Assembly: GCA_930367205.1 (NCBI GenBank)
Contig: OV884011.1
Location: forward strand, 126,923,208-126,987,207
Source: Acanthosoma haemorrhoidale
Taxonomy: Eukaryota > Arthropoda > Insecta > Hemiptera > Acanthosomatidae
DNA length: 64,000 nucleotides
Reading direction: 5' to 3'
Part shown: positions 46,031-56,632 of the stretch, one piece after another
Position numbering within the stretch: position 1 is the first letter of the stretch
Layout: each line of letters starts with the position of its first letter
The notes under the pieces: model-generated
Seen by the model: the letters and a program-made list of their open reading frames with translations, nothing else
What the model was told of the DNA's origin: nothing
Databases searched by the model: none
Translations under genes and position numbers: made by a program

Positions 46031-49000
46031 CTAACCAGTTATTTATAAAACATTAGTCAGAGTTATATATTATTTTAAATAAACATTTAACGGCTTATAA
46101 AACTATGTACCTCTTCTGCCATGTAGACACTGACAAAGGTGGCCAAGTATTGGTTCACTATCACAGATGCACACAGCATCACGCCTTGAATGATTATGAA
46201 CTTGTTCGTTCCTGCCTGCAATACGAGAATGGTGTACATCAAGCGACACTTTTAATTATATTTATTGTACCTGTAGCTCTAAGATTAACAATACATGTAT
46301 GTTTTAATTACTTACATTAGTAAGCGCTATTCCAGCGTATACCATCAAGCACATACCTGTATAATACAATACATTTGTTACAGGGCTGAATACGTGACAT
46401 GCCTTCTGGAGGTTTCTGAAAAAAATAGGAGAAAATATATTGACTTCTGCTCTATAGTATACTCCACTGTATTATGTATAAATAGAAATAATCGAATAAA
46501 TAAACAAATGGGTTAGTAGAAGTAGATTCCTTAAAGCCCTTTTCACACAAGACATTTGCTCCAATTCTAATTGACACACGATACAGGCCGTGTGAATACT
46601 GCTTAAAATGTCATGAAAATAGTAAAAATGGGCTGTAGGATGTGTGATCAAACCTAAAAGAATGTTTGCTTTATGTCTGGCGAGAAGATAAGGCTAGATT
46701 TTAAATAGCGGTGACAGCATAAATCCCCTCCTGAAAGGTTAAAAACCCAATAGCAAATACACATAATATAACTCCCTCGGAACCCCTAAGCCCCAGACAA
46801 TTGAGCAGAGATACTGTCTCCAAACTGGTTCGAATATACATCGACCTCCACTAGACTCAAGTTCAATGCTGGAGCCGGTGAATACTCAGATTTTTAGATA
46901 ATATTTTTGGACTTAAATAATGGGATATCACTGGTTTAAGTTTGCTGTTTCGTGAGCTAATAAAGGTAAACTATTCATTATGCTGGGAAACGTTATTAGA
47001 CCAGCAAGGCCTAGAATAAACCATGATGACACATGGAACCTGGAATACATTGATAGAGATAGACATTAAGGGGTCCAGATTTTGGAAAACATAACCAAAC
47101 CATAAGCTGGGGAGCATTGTCTCTTTCATTTTAACCATTCTCTAGCTCTCTAGGGTTGTGAGAAAATATGGTGAGGTACAAGAGCACAACAATTCTACTA
47201 TTACTATTGCCTGGGAACGGGTGCTTTCACCAGTAAGTAATTCCATTGAATAAAACTCTAACTGATTCCAGAGGTCTATTACCTCTATGTCAATTGCCAA
47301 TGACGTGTGGAACATGTTCCTTCTTTTCTGAAAGATCAGAAGAAAAAAATCGACACGTCTTGCTATATTTTAATCTTACATTAGTTGTAAGTAATTTCAA
47401 AAAATCCCAAAAACTAAGGTCATGGAGATAAGTGGCGTATTTAATTGGTTACGTCAAATCAATCCGTTATTTTTTGTCAGTTACGTAGCATTTAAATTGT
47501 TTTTTAAAGAGGCGATTTTCAAGGACCTGGTGGTTTAGGAAACTAGATGAAGGATTTTTACTAAACTAATTGAGTAGTTTTTTAACAACACATAAGTTAA
47601 TCGCGGGAAGACTCGTGCGTGTCTCTATATTGTTTATTTACTTTCAGCGTCAATTACATCACATGTGTAATTCAACAACAAAAATTTAGTTCATAATTTT
47701 AAAGATTTTAAAAAGTTCATTAGGTGTGCAGTATCACGCAATTAAGGGTAAATAATCAATCCTTAATGGTCTCCTAATTTTGATTTTGGTTGAATTATGT
47801 TCAATAACAGTCGTACTCAAAAGCACTGACACGCCCCAGCGATTGAAGCTTTCACAGATGTTTTATTTATTATAAACATTATTTATAATAACACTACTAT
47901 AATTATAAATATCACACGGACTATAATTATAGTTCACAAACACACATTATTTATCAAAATCGAAATTTTCAATTTTATAACTCCCTATATATGATTAAAA
48001 GATATTTTATTAATGATTAATATATTACCCTAATTACGTTTTATAGCAGTATTCATATATTACGATTATGTTACGATTAGTAACTTCTCTATTCTTGGTC
48101 GTAGATATGCGAGCCCATATACGTTTGAAATCTAGCCATAAAGAAAAAAAATCGATGGAAACTAAATTTTTCAGCCCAAACACTGAGGCAGACGGTTGTG
48201 CCACCTGGAGTTGGATGTGTTTTATCTATCTGAGTTGAAACGGTAGATTGGATGTACGTGCAAATAGTTGTGAACCCTGGAGTTATGATTTAACTATGAG
48301 TCCATATGGTCTTAAATGTACCTCTATCTAGCAGCGATAGCAGATCAGAATTAAAATTATGCCATTGTTAAAGAAAAAATAGAGCCTAAAATGAAAAGAG
48401 ATGTCTAAGTTCTTATTATTATCCGTATAGTTGAATACAATTTTGTAATGAGTGAATTTTGTAGTGAAATATATACATATTATCCATGGTTCGGGATAAA
48501 ATTATGTGGTTTTTCAATTCCTACTCTTTGATAGCGATATTTATCGTACCTACAGAAGTAACTAGATTAATATTGTATGTGTCTGAAGTATATTTTGGAT
48601 ACTTCTATTTTTATAGCAGATCAAGAGGCCACTGCTGTTTTAGTCTCCGAGGAGGATTACTTCTATTTTAATAAATGTAATGTTATTAAACGAGTACCTT
48701 AAGAAATGGGGACACAAAAATCCTGTGAATCAAGCTTTTTTTTTTGTATTTTGGTCTCTGTGATTATACTTTAGATCTAATGATCAGTCCAGTTGGAGTA
48801 TTCGGAGTGGCATATCAATACCTGCATATCAATACTTGTGGTTTGTAATTAAAAACTATTTAAATTGATTCTCCGAAAACCAGCAGTGTAATACTGAGGG
48901 CTCATAGGTAAATAGTAGCATGTAAGTGGAGTGTTTGTTGAGATTTAATTAGTCTATCAGTTAAATAGTGGAGCTGGCTTATTACAATGGCTGGGATTTA

Positions 49001-52000
49001 TATATACTAAAAAAGTAAAATATGTACATATATATGGATTTATGTTCCCACAAATTCGTAACTAAAAATGATAAATATGTAAAAACGTAAATGCAATTAC
49101 TGTAAGTCCAGTGGTCAAAATAAAAAACAACAAGAAATATTTTCGAATCTTGGGATAAAAATTGTTCAAAAAAAATAAATGTTGTGAATAAACACATGTA
49201 AAAGAAGAAAAAAAAATGAATAAATCAGTAGTTCACTTATTAAAAATATATGGAACTCGATGTATTTTCAATTTTTTAAATAAAATACTGTGCTGATTAA
49301 GGGCTTATTAAAAGACAGCCGAATGACCGTTCTACACCCAGCGAAATTATTGGATCATGTTAAAAAAAACGCGAGTTCTATTGGAGCTTTTTCAAGTGAA
49401 AGCTGAGAAGCTCTGATTTTATCTGAATGTTAAAACATTTAACGATATCATACATTTTAACATGGTAAGATATGAAAAATTGTTTGGAGTCAACAGCTGA
49501 AATCAAGTTTTATTTTTTGAACAATATTTTTGTTAGTGTTTACACTGATTTTTTTAAAAATGAATATATATTTAGTCAAAGGGATTCTTCGGATCAGATC
49601 AGTCGTCGTGGAGCAGTATGAGGTAAGTCAAGTGAAGGCAGTTCTTGTATCTGTGGGTTCGAAGATAAAGTAGCTTGTCACGAAAGTGCCTCAATAATTT
49701 TTTCATGTGAGTTTGTACAGTTACTTATATACGATGGTGTTGGAGTTATGAGGCTGGGATAGAAAGCTTAGTATTGTCAAGCTGTAGCATTTTTCTTTGC
49801 ATGTCCATATATCTGGACTCCATATGCCCAAACGAGTTTTAGTGAATAGTAGTCTTTAACTTTTCTGTTAAGTAAACAGAAAACAGAATTCTAAGAATTC
49901 TCTACCGTTTGTCAAGTGTAAGTCAGAGATATTTTCCTGTGTCCGTTAATCCGCGACTCCCAGTTTTTCAATAGCACAGTAGATAAAAGTAACGTATTCA
50001 ATCAAATCACATCAAGCAAGTATTAACCTGTTTTGTCACCAGTTGACCCTTCTCGTATCTGCTGATAAGCATAGCAGAATAGTATTTCTTCAAATCGGCC
50101 CTGTTTTGAGATTATATCGAATTTAATGAGGGTCTTTGTAAATATGTTTTTTTAGTGTGTTTGATCAGACATTTTTCTGTCAGTATACACCTTTTCAAGA
50201 AATCCTTGGAATGAGAGTAGTTAATTTTGTGAAAGGAGATATAGACCCTAACTAAATCTAATCACAGGTCTATATCAAAAGTTGAGTCATGTAATGTGGA
50301 ATCACTTGAAGATGAGTCAGAAAAGTTTGTTGAAACCTTGAATTTATTTCTTTGTTTTACTGTACTAATATGCTGAAAAATTAGAAAATGTTGGGCATTC
50401 AAAACTGTTTAACACAGAACGAGCAACATAAAATAACATCCGCATCACTATTAAATGTTACGTCAAGAAATTCAGGGATGATTTTGGTAACTAGATCTCT
50501 TGTTTTCACCGGGAGTTTCGGCATTGTTCATCAACCACTTTTTCATCCTTATTGTATAAAATCACACCTTGAACTGAAGGGACAGGTCAATAGAAATTAC
50601 GAGTGTAAAGGTAAAGGAGTAAATTTAGAAGAGCTCAGTCAAATTATCCAAGAAAACCAAGAATCCGAGACGGTTTATCATTTTTCCAAAACTCCCTCTT
50701 TCAAAGTACATAATTCTCAGTCTACTATCCAAATAAATAAGGCGAATTGTTCTAAGAATATAACACTCACATTATCAATTTTTTCAAAATTTTTATCATT
50801 CAATAATTAATTTTAATAAAAAAAATCATGCATAACTCCCTAAGAAATATTTAACAAAATATATAAGAAATATGTAATTTTACTTAAATATGTAATTTTA
50901 CTTAAATATGGAATATATGTAAAATTAAATTAACCTAAATTTACTTAAAATGCCTTAAAAGTATAACAATTGATGGCACATTTTGTTCTTGAAAAAATAT
51001 GTAAATACCAGCCCCACTAATTCCTATGCTACAACAACGACGTGCAACACATTTTCCGAATGTCACAGTATAAAAGTTCATGTTCATAACTTGAATAGGT
51101 GAGACAGGCAGGCACTTGGACGAAAAAATTATTATTTTTTTTGAAATCAGAAACACGTAAAAACACTTTTAAGCCATGAAAATAATAAAATAAGAAGCCT
51201 ACTGTATCTTGGATTAAATATTTTTAATCGTACATTCACGAAATAATATTATTTCCTCCGTGAAATTAATACATATTTATATTTCGGTTTCCCTAAAAGA
51301 GTGGTTGTGGTCAGGGTTGTCAAGCATTCTAAAATCCCTTGAGGTCCCTTATCCCCTAATTGGCCAAGAGTTTATTTCAAATTAGGTGTTAGATCTCATT
51401 ATGCTCATCGAAAGTTTAGTATCATCTAGGTAAGCGAAATCAACAAATTAAGCAGACTTTTAACCTGTACAAGTGGTGATAGTGTTTGGCACACGTTCGA
51501 ATTTCGTTCTGCATCAAAGTGGCGTACAGTTCTTCCCGACTTCTCCTGCTCCTCACGATGTCTTCCTCAGTCATCTTCCTCACTCTGTCTTCCATTGTCG
51601 AAAATGCAATGCCCATAAGTCTGACTTGGTAACCGAATAGCAGGACAAGTGTGATGATGTAAACAGCGATTGAGCCGAAAGCGAATATAAGTATATAAAG
51701 GATTAGCAGCTCGAAGATATAAATGGGAAACACTATCCAAATTTTGTATAATGATGGTGGCAGCCAAATTTGATACAAGAGCATTGATGTCACATCTCCT
51801 TGCTCACTCAAAAGATATCTTCCTAAAGGCAATGAACCGTAAGATATCCATCCATAAACTGTGACTGGAAAAGAAGAATTATTGTTAATTCAGTACTATT
51901 TGTTATTTACAAAACGTTGAGAATAATTTTCTATATTTATGTTTTTGATGTAAATAATTACTTAAATAATAACTTTGCTACACAAATATATAAGTTAAGG

Positions 52001-52134
52001 CTCGTGGTATGGCAATATTAGGCCTAATGCCATGTAGCCCCATGTAAACAAAGGCTGTAAACATATATAAAGGATTAGGAGCGGAATAAAGACAGTTTAA
52101 ACCTAGCCGTTGTTCTTATTTTGTATATAATAAG

Positions 52135-52177
<43 letters not shown>

Positions 52178-53978
52178 AAGGTTCGAGGTATAGCAATGTT
52201 AGGCCTAATATTACGCTGCCCTATGTAAACAAAGGCTGTAAACATATATAGAGGATTAGAAGCGGAATAAAGACAGTTTAAACCTAGCCGTTGTTCAATT
52301 ATCATTTCCCTTTACTCTCGTTTTTTTTTTTAAATCGTCTAAAGCCGATAGACGATAACTTTTATATATATATATAAAAAAAAATATGGTATGAATGAGA
52401 TCATTTATCTGTATTATTATTGCCTTATAAAAGGCAGATTGTAATTATTTCACAATAAAGTTCTGTTCTATGTTCTATATATATATATATATATATATAT
52501 TTTTTCTTGAAAGCATAAACTGGTTGTTAATAGGTTTTGGAATAATAATTTATTTTTTCAAGCGCCCAAAATTAAGCATATGGAAACGAAAAAAAATGAA
52601 ATTATTATTCTAAAACTGTTAGAATAATTACGAATAATTGTCTATGTTTTATGTCCTCGGTTTATAAAATAAAACATCCATTCGAAATTTCATATCTCCA
52701 GGTTTGGCAGGGGGCTCACAATGAGACCCGAGAATCACTAGCAATATGTAATCCAACTAGGTTCACAATTATCAGACAAAGAAAAAAGATATTGATAAAT
52801 CCCCCAGGGATTCATAGGGCACCCCTTGGCGTAACGTTTTCTATTTTTTTTCCTGTTTCTAAAACCTGCATTTGAAGAAAACTGCTATCACCCCTACAGG
52901 GAAATGAATAAATGTTTCATTTATAGAGTTTTCACTGAACCTGTGAAATATCAGACTTTAGAGCAAAAGATACCTAGGATAGTTTCATTTTCTTGATAAC
53001 TTCGCCAAAAATAATCAGACCGTATCCGTAGTTATTGTAATGTTATAGTTATTGTAATCGGCGTAGTCTTCTTTGAAAGACTTTCACACTGATATTTTGG
53101 TTTTTGAGAGATATATAAGATCATATAAAGAGATTAGAAACTGACTCGGCCGACTGGGGAAGGGGGCTCAGTTATTAAAGTGCCTGACCGGAGATCAGAA
53201 GTCCCAGGTTCAAATCCCAAATTTATCAATGTCTTTTTTCCATGAATAATAACTTACGAGCCTTTTCCTAGTGAATTTTTTACGCTTATATAATTTCTTA
53301 ATGTCTTTTAAGTATATATTTATTTATAATATACCGGTAATATACCGTATATAATCTTATAATATAACGTACCGGGCAATATAGTATATAATCTTTTACT
53401 TATATAACGGTTCATGATATCAGTGGAACCATGATTGTAAAATATCTATATTAATATGCAAACACCAAAAAATTTTATTCCGTAGGAACATTTCAAAAAA
53501 CATAGGTGATAATTGGAACTATAATTGGAAAAAGGTTAAATACTTGTGAAAACCAAATATATCTTATATACTTACAAACGTAATAATAGAAGTAAAAAGT
53601 ACTCAGAAATTCCTGTGCTTCAACTTTGAGCTCCTCTGTTCGTCGGTCCAGATACCTGTAAGACCACCAGGCGTCTAGTTGGTCGCTGAGGTCCCTTATC
53701 GCCTGGTTGTAGTTTACAAGGAGGGCGGAGAACAAGATTATCGGGTAGCAGAAGTTGTATTCTATGACAGTGTTGAACCAGTTGATTTTGCCTCTGTTCA
53801 CTGAGATGTTGGTGATCATCAATGAAAGTAAAATGGCCGTTAAGAATGCTACCAGTCGCCAAGGTAACACGAATCTTGTACGGTCCTTCCATATCGTCAA
53901 GCCGTTTAGGAATCTTCGTGACGCTTCGTATGCCAGCCCTGGATCATCTTTTCGTTTTCTGAAAAGGGATATATACAT
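45875..53978 (-). CDS. Insect odorant receptor (7tm_6), five exons, last exon missing
   Basis: Exons: 53978-53576, 51864-51465, 46415-46357, 46211-46111, 46030-45875. All introns are GT-AG and phases agree (1, 2, 1, 0), giving about 372 residues. Exon 1 has an N-terminus starting MYISLFRKRKDD and two membrane segments; exon 2 has two or three more plus an intracellular helix ending HYHHLYR; exons 3-5 give later segments and the family signature LRNTLYSSGWFNMP near the C-terminus. Known: such receptors form ligand-gated cation channels with Orco in olfactory neuron dendrites. A last exon of about 20 residues (usually with a YSYF-like end) was not located. The stretch between HHLYR and SDLRN is about 20 residues shorter than usual, so one small exon may be missing. 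The first exon could instead start at the acceptor CTTTTCAG at 53959, with an unseen upstream exon. Confidence 0.85.
46111..46211 (-). CDS. Odorant receptor exon 4
   Basis: Tandem acceptor GCAGGCAG; using the second CAG keeps the frame. Encodes TNKFIIIQGVMLCASVIV and NQYLATFVSVYMAEE; donor GAG|GTACAT. Confidence 0.8.
46357..46415 (-). CDS. Odorant receptor exon 3 (59 bases)
   Basis: Polypyrimidine acceptor CTATTTTTTTCAG and donor CAG|GTATGTG bracket NLQKACHVFSPVTNVLYYT; the phase fits exons 2 and 4. Small, so somewhat less certain. Confidence 0.65.
46420..48600. other. Receptor intron, left part
   Basis: AT-rich; no gene or clear repeat recognised. Confidence 0.5.
48607..48660 (-). repeat. 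54-bp relic of the Jockey 3' region
   Basis: Matches the TATAGCAGGTCACGAGGCC block conserved at 16275, 34845 and 39050. Confidence 0.65.
49590..50130 (-). pseudogene. Decayed LINE RT C-terminal region in the receptor intron
   Basis: Minus-strand pieces resemble Jockey-type C-termini, for example LKLVWAYGVQIYGHAKKN (compare the LRPVWTYGIQLWG pattern) followed by degraded helix-rich sequence. Several stops. Confidence 0.5.
50388..50810 (+). other. 140-codon open frame, not recognised
   Basis: Contains several Asn-x-Ser/Thr sites and ends in KNITLTLSIFSKFLSF. No family match known to me; it lies antisense inside the receptor intron. It could be chance or a transposon remnant. Confidence 0.2.
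51465..51864 (-). CDS. Odorant receptor exon 2
   Basis: Acceptor TTTTCCAG before 51864. Encodes VYGWISYGSLPLGRYLL, two long hydrophobic runs (LYKIWIVFPIYIFELLILY and FAFGSIAVYIITLVLLFGY) and a basic loop ending KHYHHLYR. Donor GTTAAAAG at 51464, phase 2. Confidence 0.85.
51994..52296 (+). repeat. Two 122-bp direct repeats around an AT microsatellite
   Basis: 51994-52115 and 52175-52296 both run GTTAAGG...GCCGTTGTTC and each carries CATATATA (TATA-like) and AATAAAG (poly-A-signal-like). The 59 bases between are mainly (AT)n. They resemble paired miniature LTRs. Confidence 0.7.
52136..52174. repeat. (AT)n microsatellite
   Basis: About 18 AT units; another shorter run at 52476-52500. Confidence 0.9.
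52383..52470 (+). repeat. Relic of the Jockey LINE 3' end
   Basis: TATGAATGAGATCATTTATC...GCAGATTGTAATT...CACAATAAAGTT matches the extreme 3' end of the element at 10915-11000. Confidence 0.75.
53150..53245 (+). mobile_element. tRNA-derived SINE head
   Basis: Has RNA polymerase III box A (GGCTCAGTTATT, 53165-53176) and box B (GGTTCAAATCC, 53207-53217) at tRNA-like spacing, with CCTGACCGGAGATCAG as a degraded anticodon arm. The acceptor stem does not pair and the base before the would-be anticodon is C rather than U, so this is a SINE rather than a working tRNA. Confidence 0.65.
53576..53978 (-). CDS. Odorant receptor exon 1
   Basis: ATG at 53978; segments VLPWRLVAFLTAILLSLMI and FCYPIILFSALLVNYN look membrane-spanning. 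Donor GTAAGTAT begins at 53575, phase 1. Confidence 0.8.
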
Positions 53979-54075
53979 AATATCGATTTGGCAAAAATTT
54001 GCAGTACGTAAATTATATGTATGGCCCATGAAAGAAACCGATAATTTCAAATTTAGTCGGGTTATGGTTATGGCC

Positions 54076-54355
54076 AGTTATATAATGCTCATTATATCCT
54101 ACATTTTTAGTAGAAACGTGTACCTCAGTTGAGACTTATGGTCCCCTTGTTTTTTGTAAGTAACCATTTTCCTCCACAAAAATCCTACCCTTTGCCTACC
54201 TGCTAGGGCCAAGACACCCTCACTTGTGCCTAAGTATTCCCAAAAGTATGTTGTAACGCTGTAACTGATTAATATTTGTATATATACCAGTGTTTTGATT
54301 GTTATAAATTTTAAAAAGTTTTTTAAAAGACTCTCCTCTACAAGATTATTTAACT
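54076..54355 (+). repeat. 5' LTR
   Basis: 280 bases; lacks the CTTCGGGCGAAG block of its partner (has TAGGGCCAAG instead). Confidence 0.9.
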
Positions 54356-54666
54356 GGCGCCCCAACAGGCACCTGTCAGTATACTCAGTGAACTCACGGT
54401 GATCCACCATCTAGATCCCTTATTTGGCATCGGACAGTGAGACCACTCATATAGCGTGAGAAGCCCGATGCAAATACCTCTGGAAAGAAACTCAATTAAC
54501 GAATTCATAACGTGTTTTTCAGAGCTTCCTAAGATATCCAAGGATATTGTAGACTCTGAATATAAATCAATGTACCAAGATCCTTATAAAACAACAATGT
54601 ATAATAATTCCGAACTAATAGATCCAATTATTATTATTAATAGATTAATATAATATATCTCAAATT

Positions 54667-54846
54667 ATGTTAAATCCAACTACTAACATTAACACTAGAT
54701 CAATACATTATATAATTTATAGCATTGTAGGTACTATAGGAATACTAACCTTATTGTGTTATATAAAAAGAAAATTTTGTAATCTTAAAGACACCTGTAT
54801 TCCACCTCCCACTATCACCTATAACCCTACCTTAGCATCCACATAA
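54667..54846 (+). pseudogene. Env-like transmembrane tail fragment, 59 codons
   Basis: A short open frame with one hydrophobic membrane-spanning segment followed by a basic stop-transfer and a Pro/Thr-rich cytoplasmic tail, placed directly before the purine tract and 3' LTR. That is where errantiviruses keep the C-terminus of their envelope gene. The ectodomain is absent, so nothing functional remains. Confidence 0.6.
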
Positions 54847-54943
54847 ATATCTTCCACCAGCAGATTTTACCACACTCAAGCTCAACTTGAACGCTCCCTA
54901 TGCGCCTAATTCTTGATGGAACAAGAATCTTAAAGAATGGAGG

Positions 54944-55222
54944 AGTTATATAATGCTCATTGTATCTTAAATTTTTAGTAGAAACGTGTACCTCCGTTGA
55001 GACTTATGGTCCCCTTGTTTTTGTAAGTAACCTCTTCCTCCCATAAAATCCTAACCCTTTGCCTACCTGCTTCGGGCGAAGACACCCTCACTTGTGCCTA
55101 AGCCTTCACTTAAAGTATGTTCTAACGCTGTAACTGATTAATATTTGTATATATACTAGTGTTTTGATTGTTATTCATAATAAAGTTTTTTAAAAGACTC
55201 TCCTCTACAAGATTATTTAACT
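54944..55222 (+). repeat. 3' LTR
   Basis: 279 bases, about 10 percent different from the 5' LTR by eye; closer to the solo LTR at 31825. Confidence 0.9.
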
Positions 55223-55226
55223 GGCC

Positions 55227-56489
55227 TGCAATAAATTCGTGTTCAGAAGTAGAATCCTACGTCCAATTGAAAACGGAAATAATGATATGTTAACAATAAA
55301 ATGAACTTAATTAATAAAAAGTGTCTAGTTTCTTCAAGAAACTTATTACTCCTCTATCCGTTTTATAAAAAACGCAAATCATTTCCTTTGTTTTGAAGTT
55401 TTACGAATATAACCCGATTTATTTTCCTAGAGCACTATTCTCCAATTTTAAAACGAGTTGTGTCAAAAAACAAAATACCGGTTGGCATGGTATTGTATAG
55501 AAATAATAAGGAAAGGCAATTTTTAACAAATTGAATTCTGCAAACAACATTCGGTATTTCTACTTAGTATATGTTAAACAATTAAAAGTGCTTATTGAAA
55601 CTATTACTAAAATTCGCAATAGATATTCTATTAATCATTACTAACTCAGTGAAAAATGTTTCTTGCCAAAATGTTAGTCCTGTTGCAGCTCTCCTCATTT
55701 TCATTTGTATCTTCGAACTGTTTAGTCGTCCGCCCCAACTTAAACTTATTTCTCCTCTGGCAGCAAATGAATTTTTCATGTCGATTGCTTCGGAAATTAC
55801 ACATATCGGCAATACATGAACACGTACCTCGCAATTATAGAATACAGTCTATAATCTTCCAAGTTAATTGTCGTTCAATGCTAATGTCCAGATTCGCCTG
55901 AGCAGTTACTAGACCACTTAACTGCAATTAAGCATTAATATATAATCCCTAGTCCAATGAAAGATTTACTTATACGTAGTGTTGTCTAGTTGCTATACCT
56001 ACCGTAAAAATTCAATATAACGTTGGTCATTTAAAGGGCCAATCACAGTTCTGAAATTCCGCATAAATTAACTAATAGTTATTGTTCCCAAAAACATTAA
56101 GAGTGCTCCTTTGCGTATTAAATATATTATACCAGCGGCTCAGCTCCATCCTTACCTTATTTTTATATTGCGATGAAGGCCCTTCCCATAGGAAATGAAT
56201 TGATCTCAACGCAGGAATTTCGGATTCAACCAATATTGACCCCGAAATTATCGGGCGAAATTTGAAATTGTAAGATGCATATATTTAGATGTCTCTAGAA
56301 TAAACGTGTTTTTTTTTGTTTGTTTTTTTATATTTCTAATATATAAAAAAATTTCTTAGCTTGTTTAATTAGTGGGAGGGAATGATCCACAATAAAACTA
56401 CGGAGCCATTTTAAAACGATTGACTCCACCATAGGTAGACTCAATCGTCAAGACCTTCCCGAACCCACCAGCCTCCTTTAGGCATCCCG
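55227..56489. other. Sequence upstream of the odorant receptor
   Basis: Would contain the receptor promoter. Open frames overlap on both strands at 55582-55901, none recognised. No secure TATA or initiator was identified. Confidence 0.35.
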
Positions 56490-56632
56490 CATCCCACACC
56501 CCATATCCTTCTCATACATCCTTCAAATAGGACTCCCCTTAGTGAAAGGCACCCATCAATCCAAAATAATTTTCCTTTTATTTTTCCCACATCCTATTTT
56601 TTATATGTTTGAGAGCTATGGGGAAAAAAACC
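56490..56632. repeat. Dispersed repeat, copy 2
   Basis: Partner of 2183-2322. Here the repeat continues to the left without an LTR, showing the undisturbed state of the site into which the Gypsy element inserted at copy 1. Confidence 0.7.

Larger units (their letters stand above)
54076..55222 (+). mobile_element. Deleted Gypsy/errantivirus-like element with two LTRs
   Basis: LTRs at 54076-54355 and 54944-55222 (ends AGTTA...TAACT) flank only 588 bases. The primer site TGGCGCCCCAACAGG abuts the 5' LTR and the purine tract AAAGAATGGAGGAG the 3' LTR. The target duplication is GGCC (54072-54075 and 55223-55226). Inside are a short leader frame at 54468 and a 59-codon membrane-protein tail. Gag, Pol and most of Env are missing, so it is inert. 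It sits about 100 bases upstream of odorant receptor exon 1. The LTRs differ at many sites. Confidence 0.9.

Noticed and set aside
50941..51156. C-terminal exon of the odorant receptor
   Set aside because: Contains a PIQVMNMNFYTVTF stretch reminiscent of receptor C-termini, but it lacks a canonical acceptor and its place between exons 2 and 3 conflicts with the phase-matched chain; kept only as a note.
53160..53225. tRNA gene
   Set aside because: Box A and box B are present, but the acceptor stem does not pair and the anticodon loop is degraded, so a SINE is the better call.
55582..55901. Four overlapping frames on both strands upstream of the receptor
   Set aside because: None has a recognisable motif and they contradict one another; likely chance.
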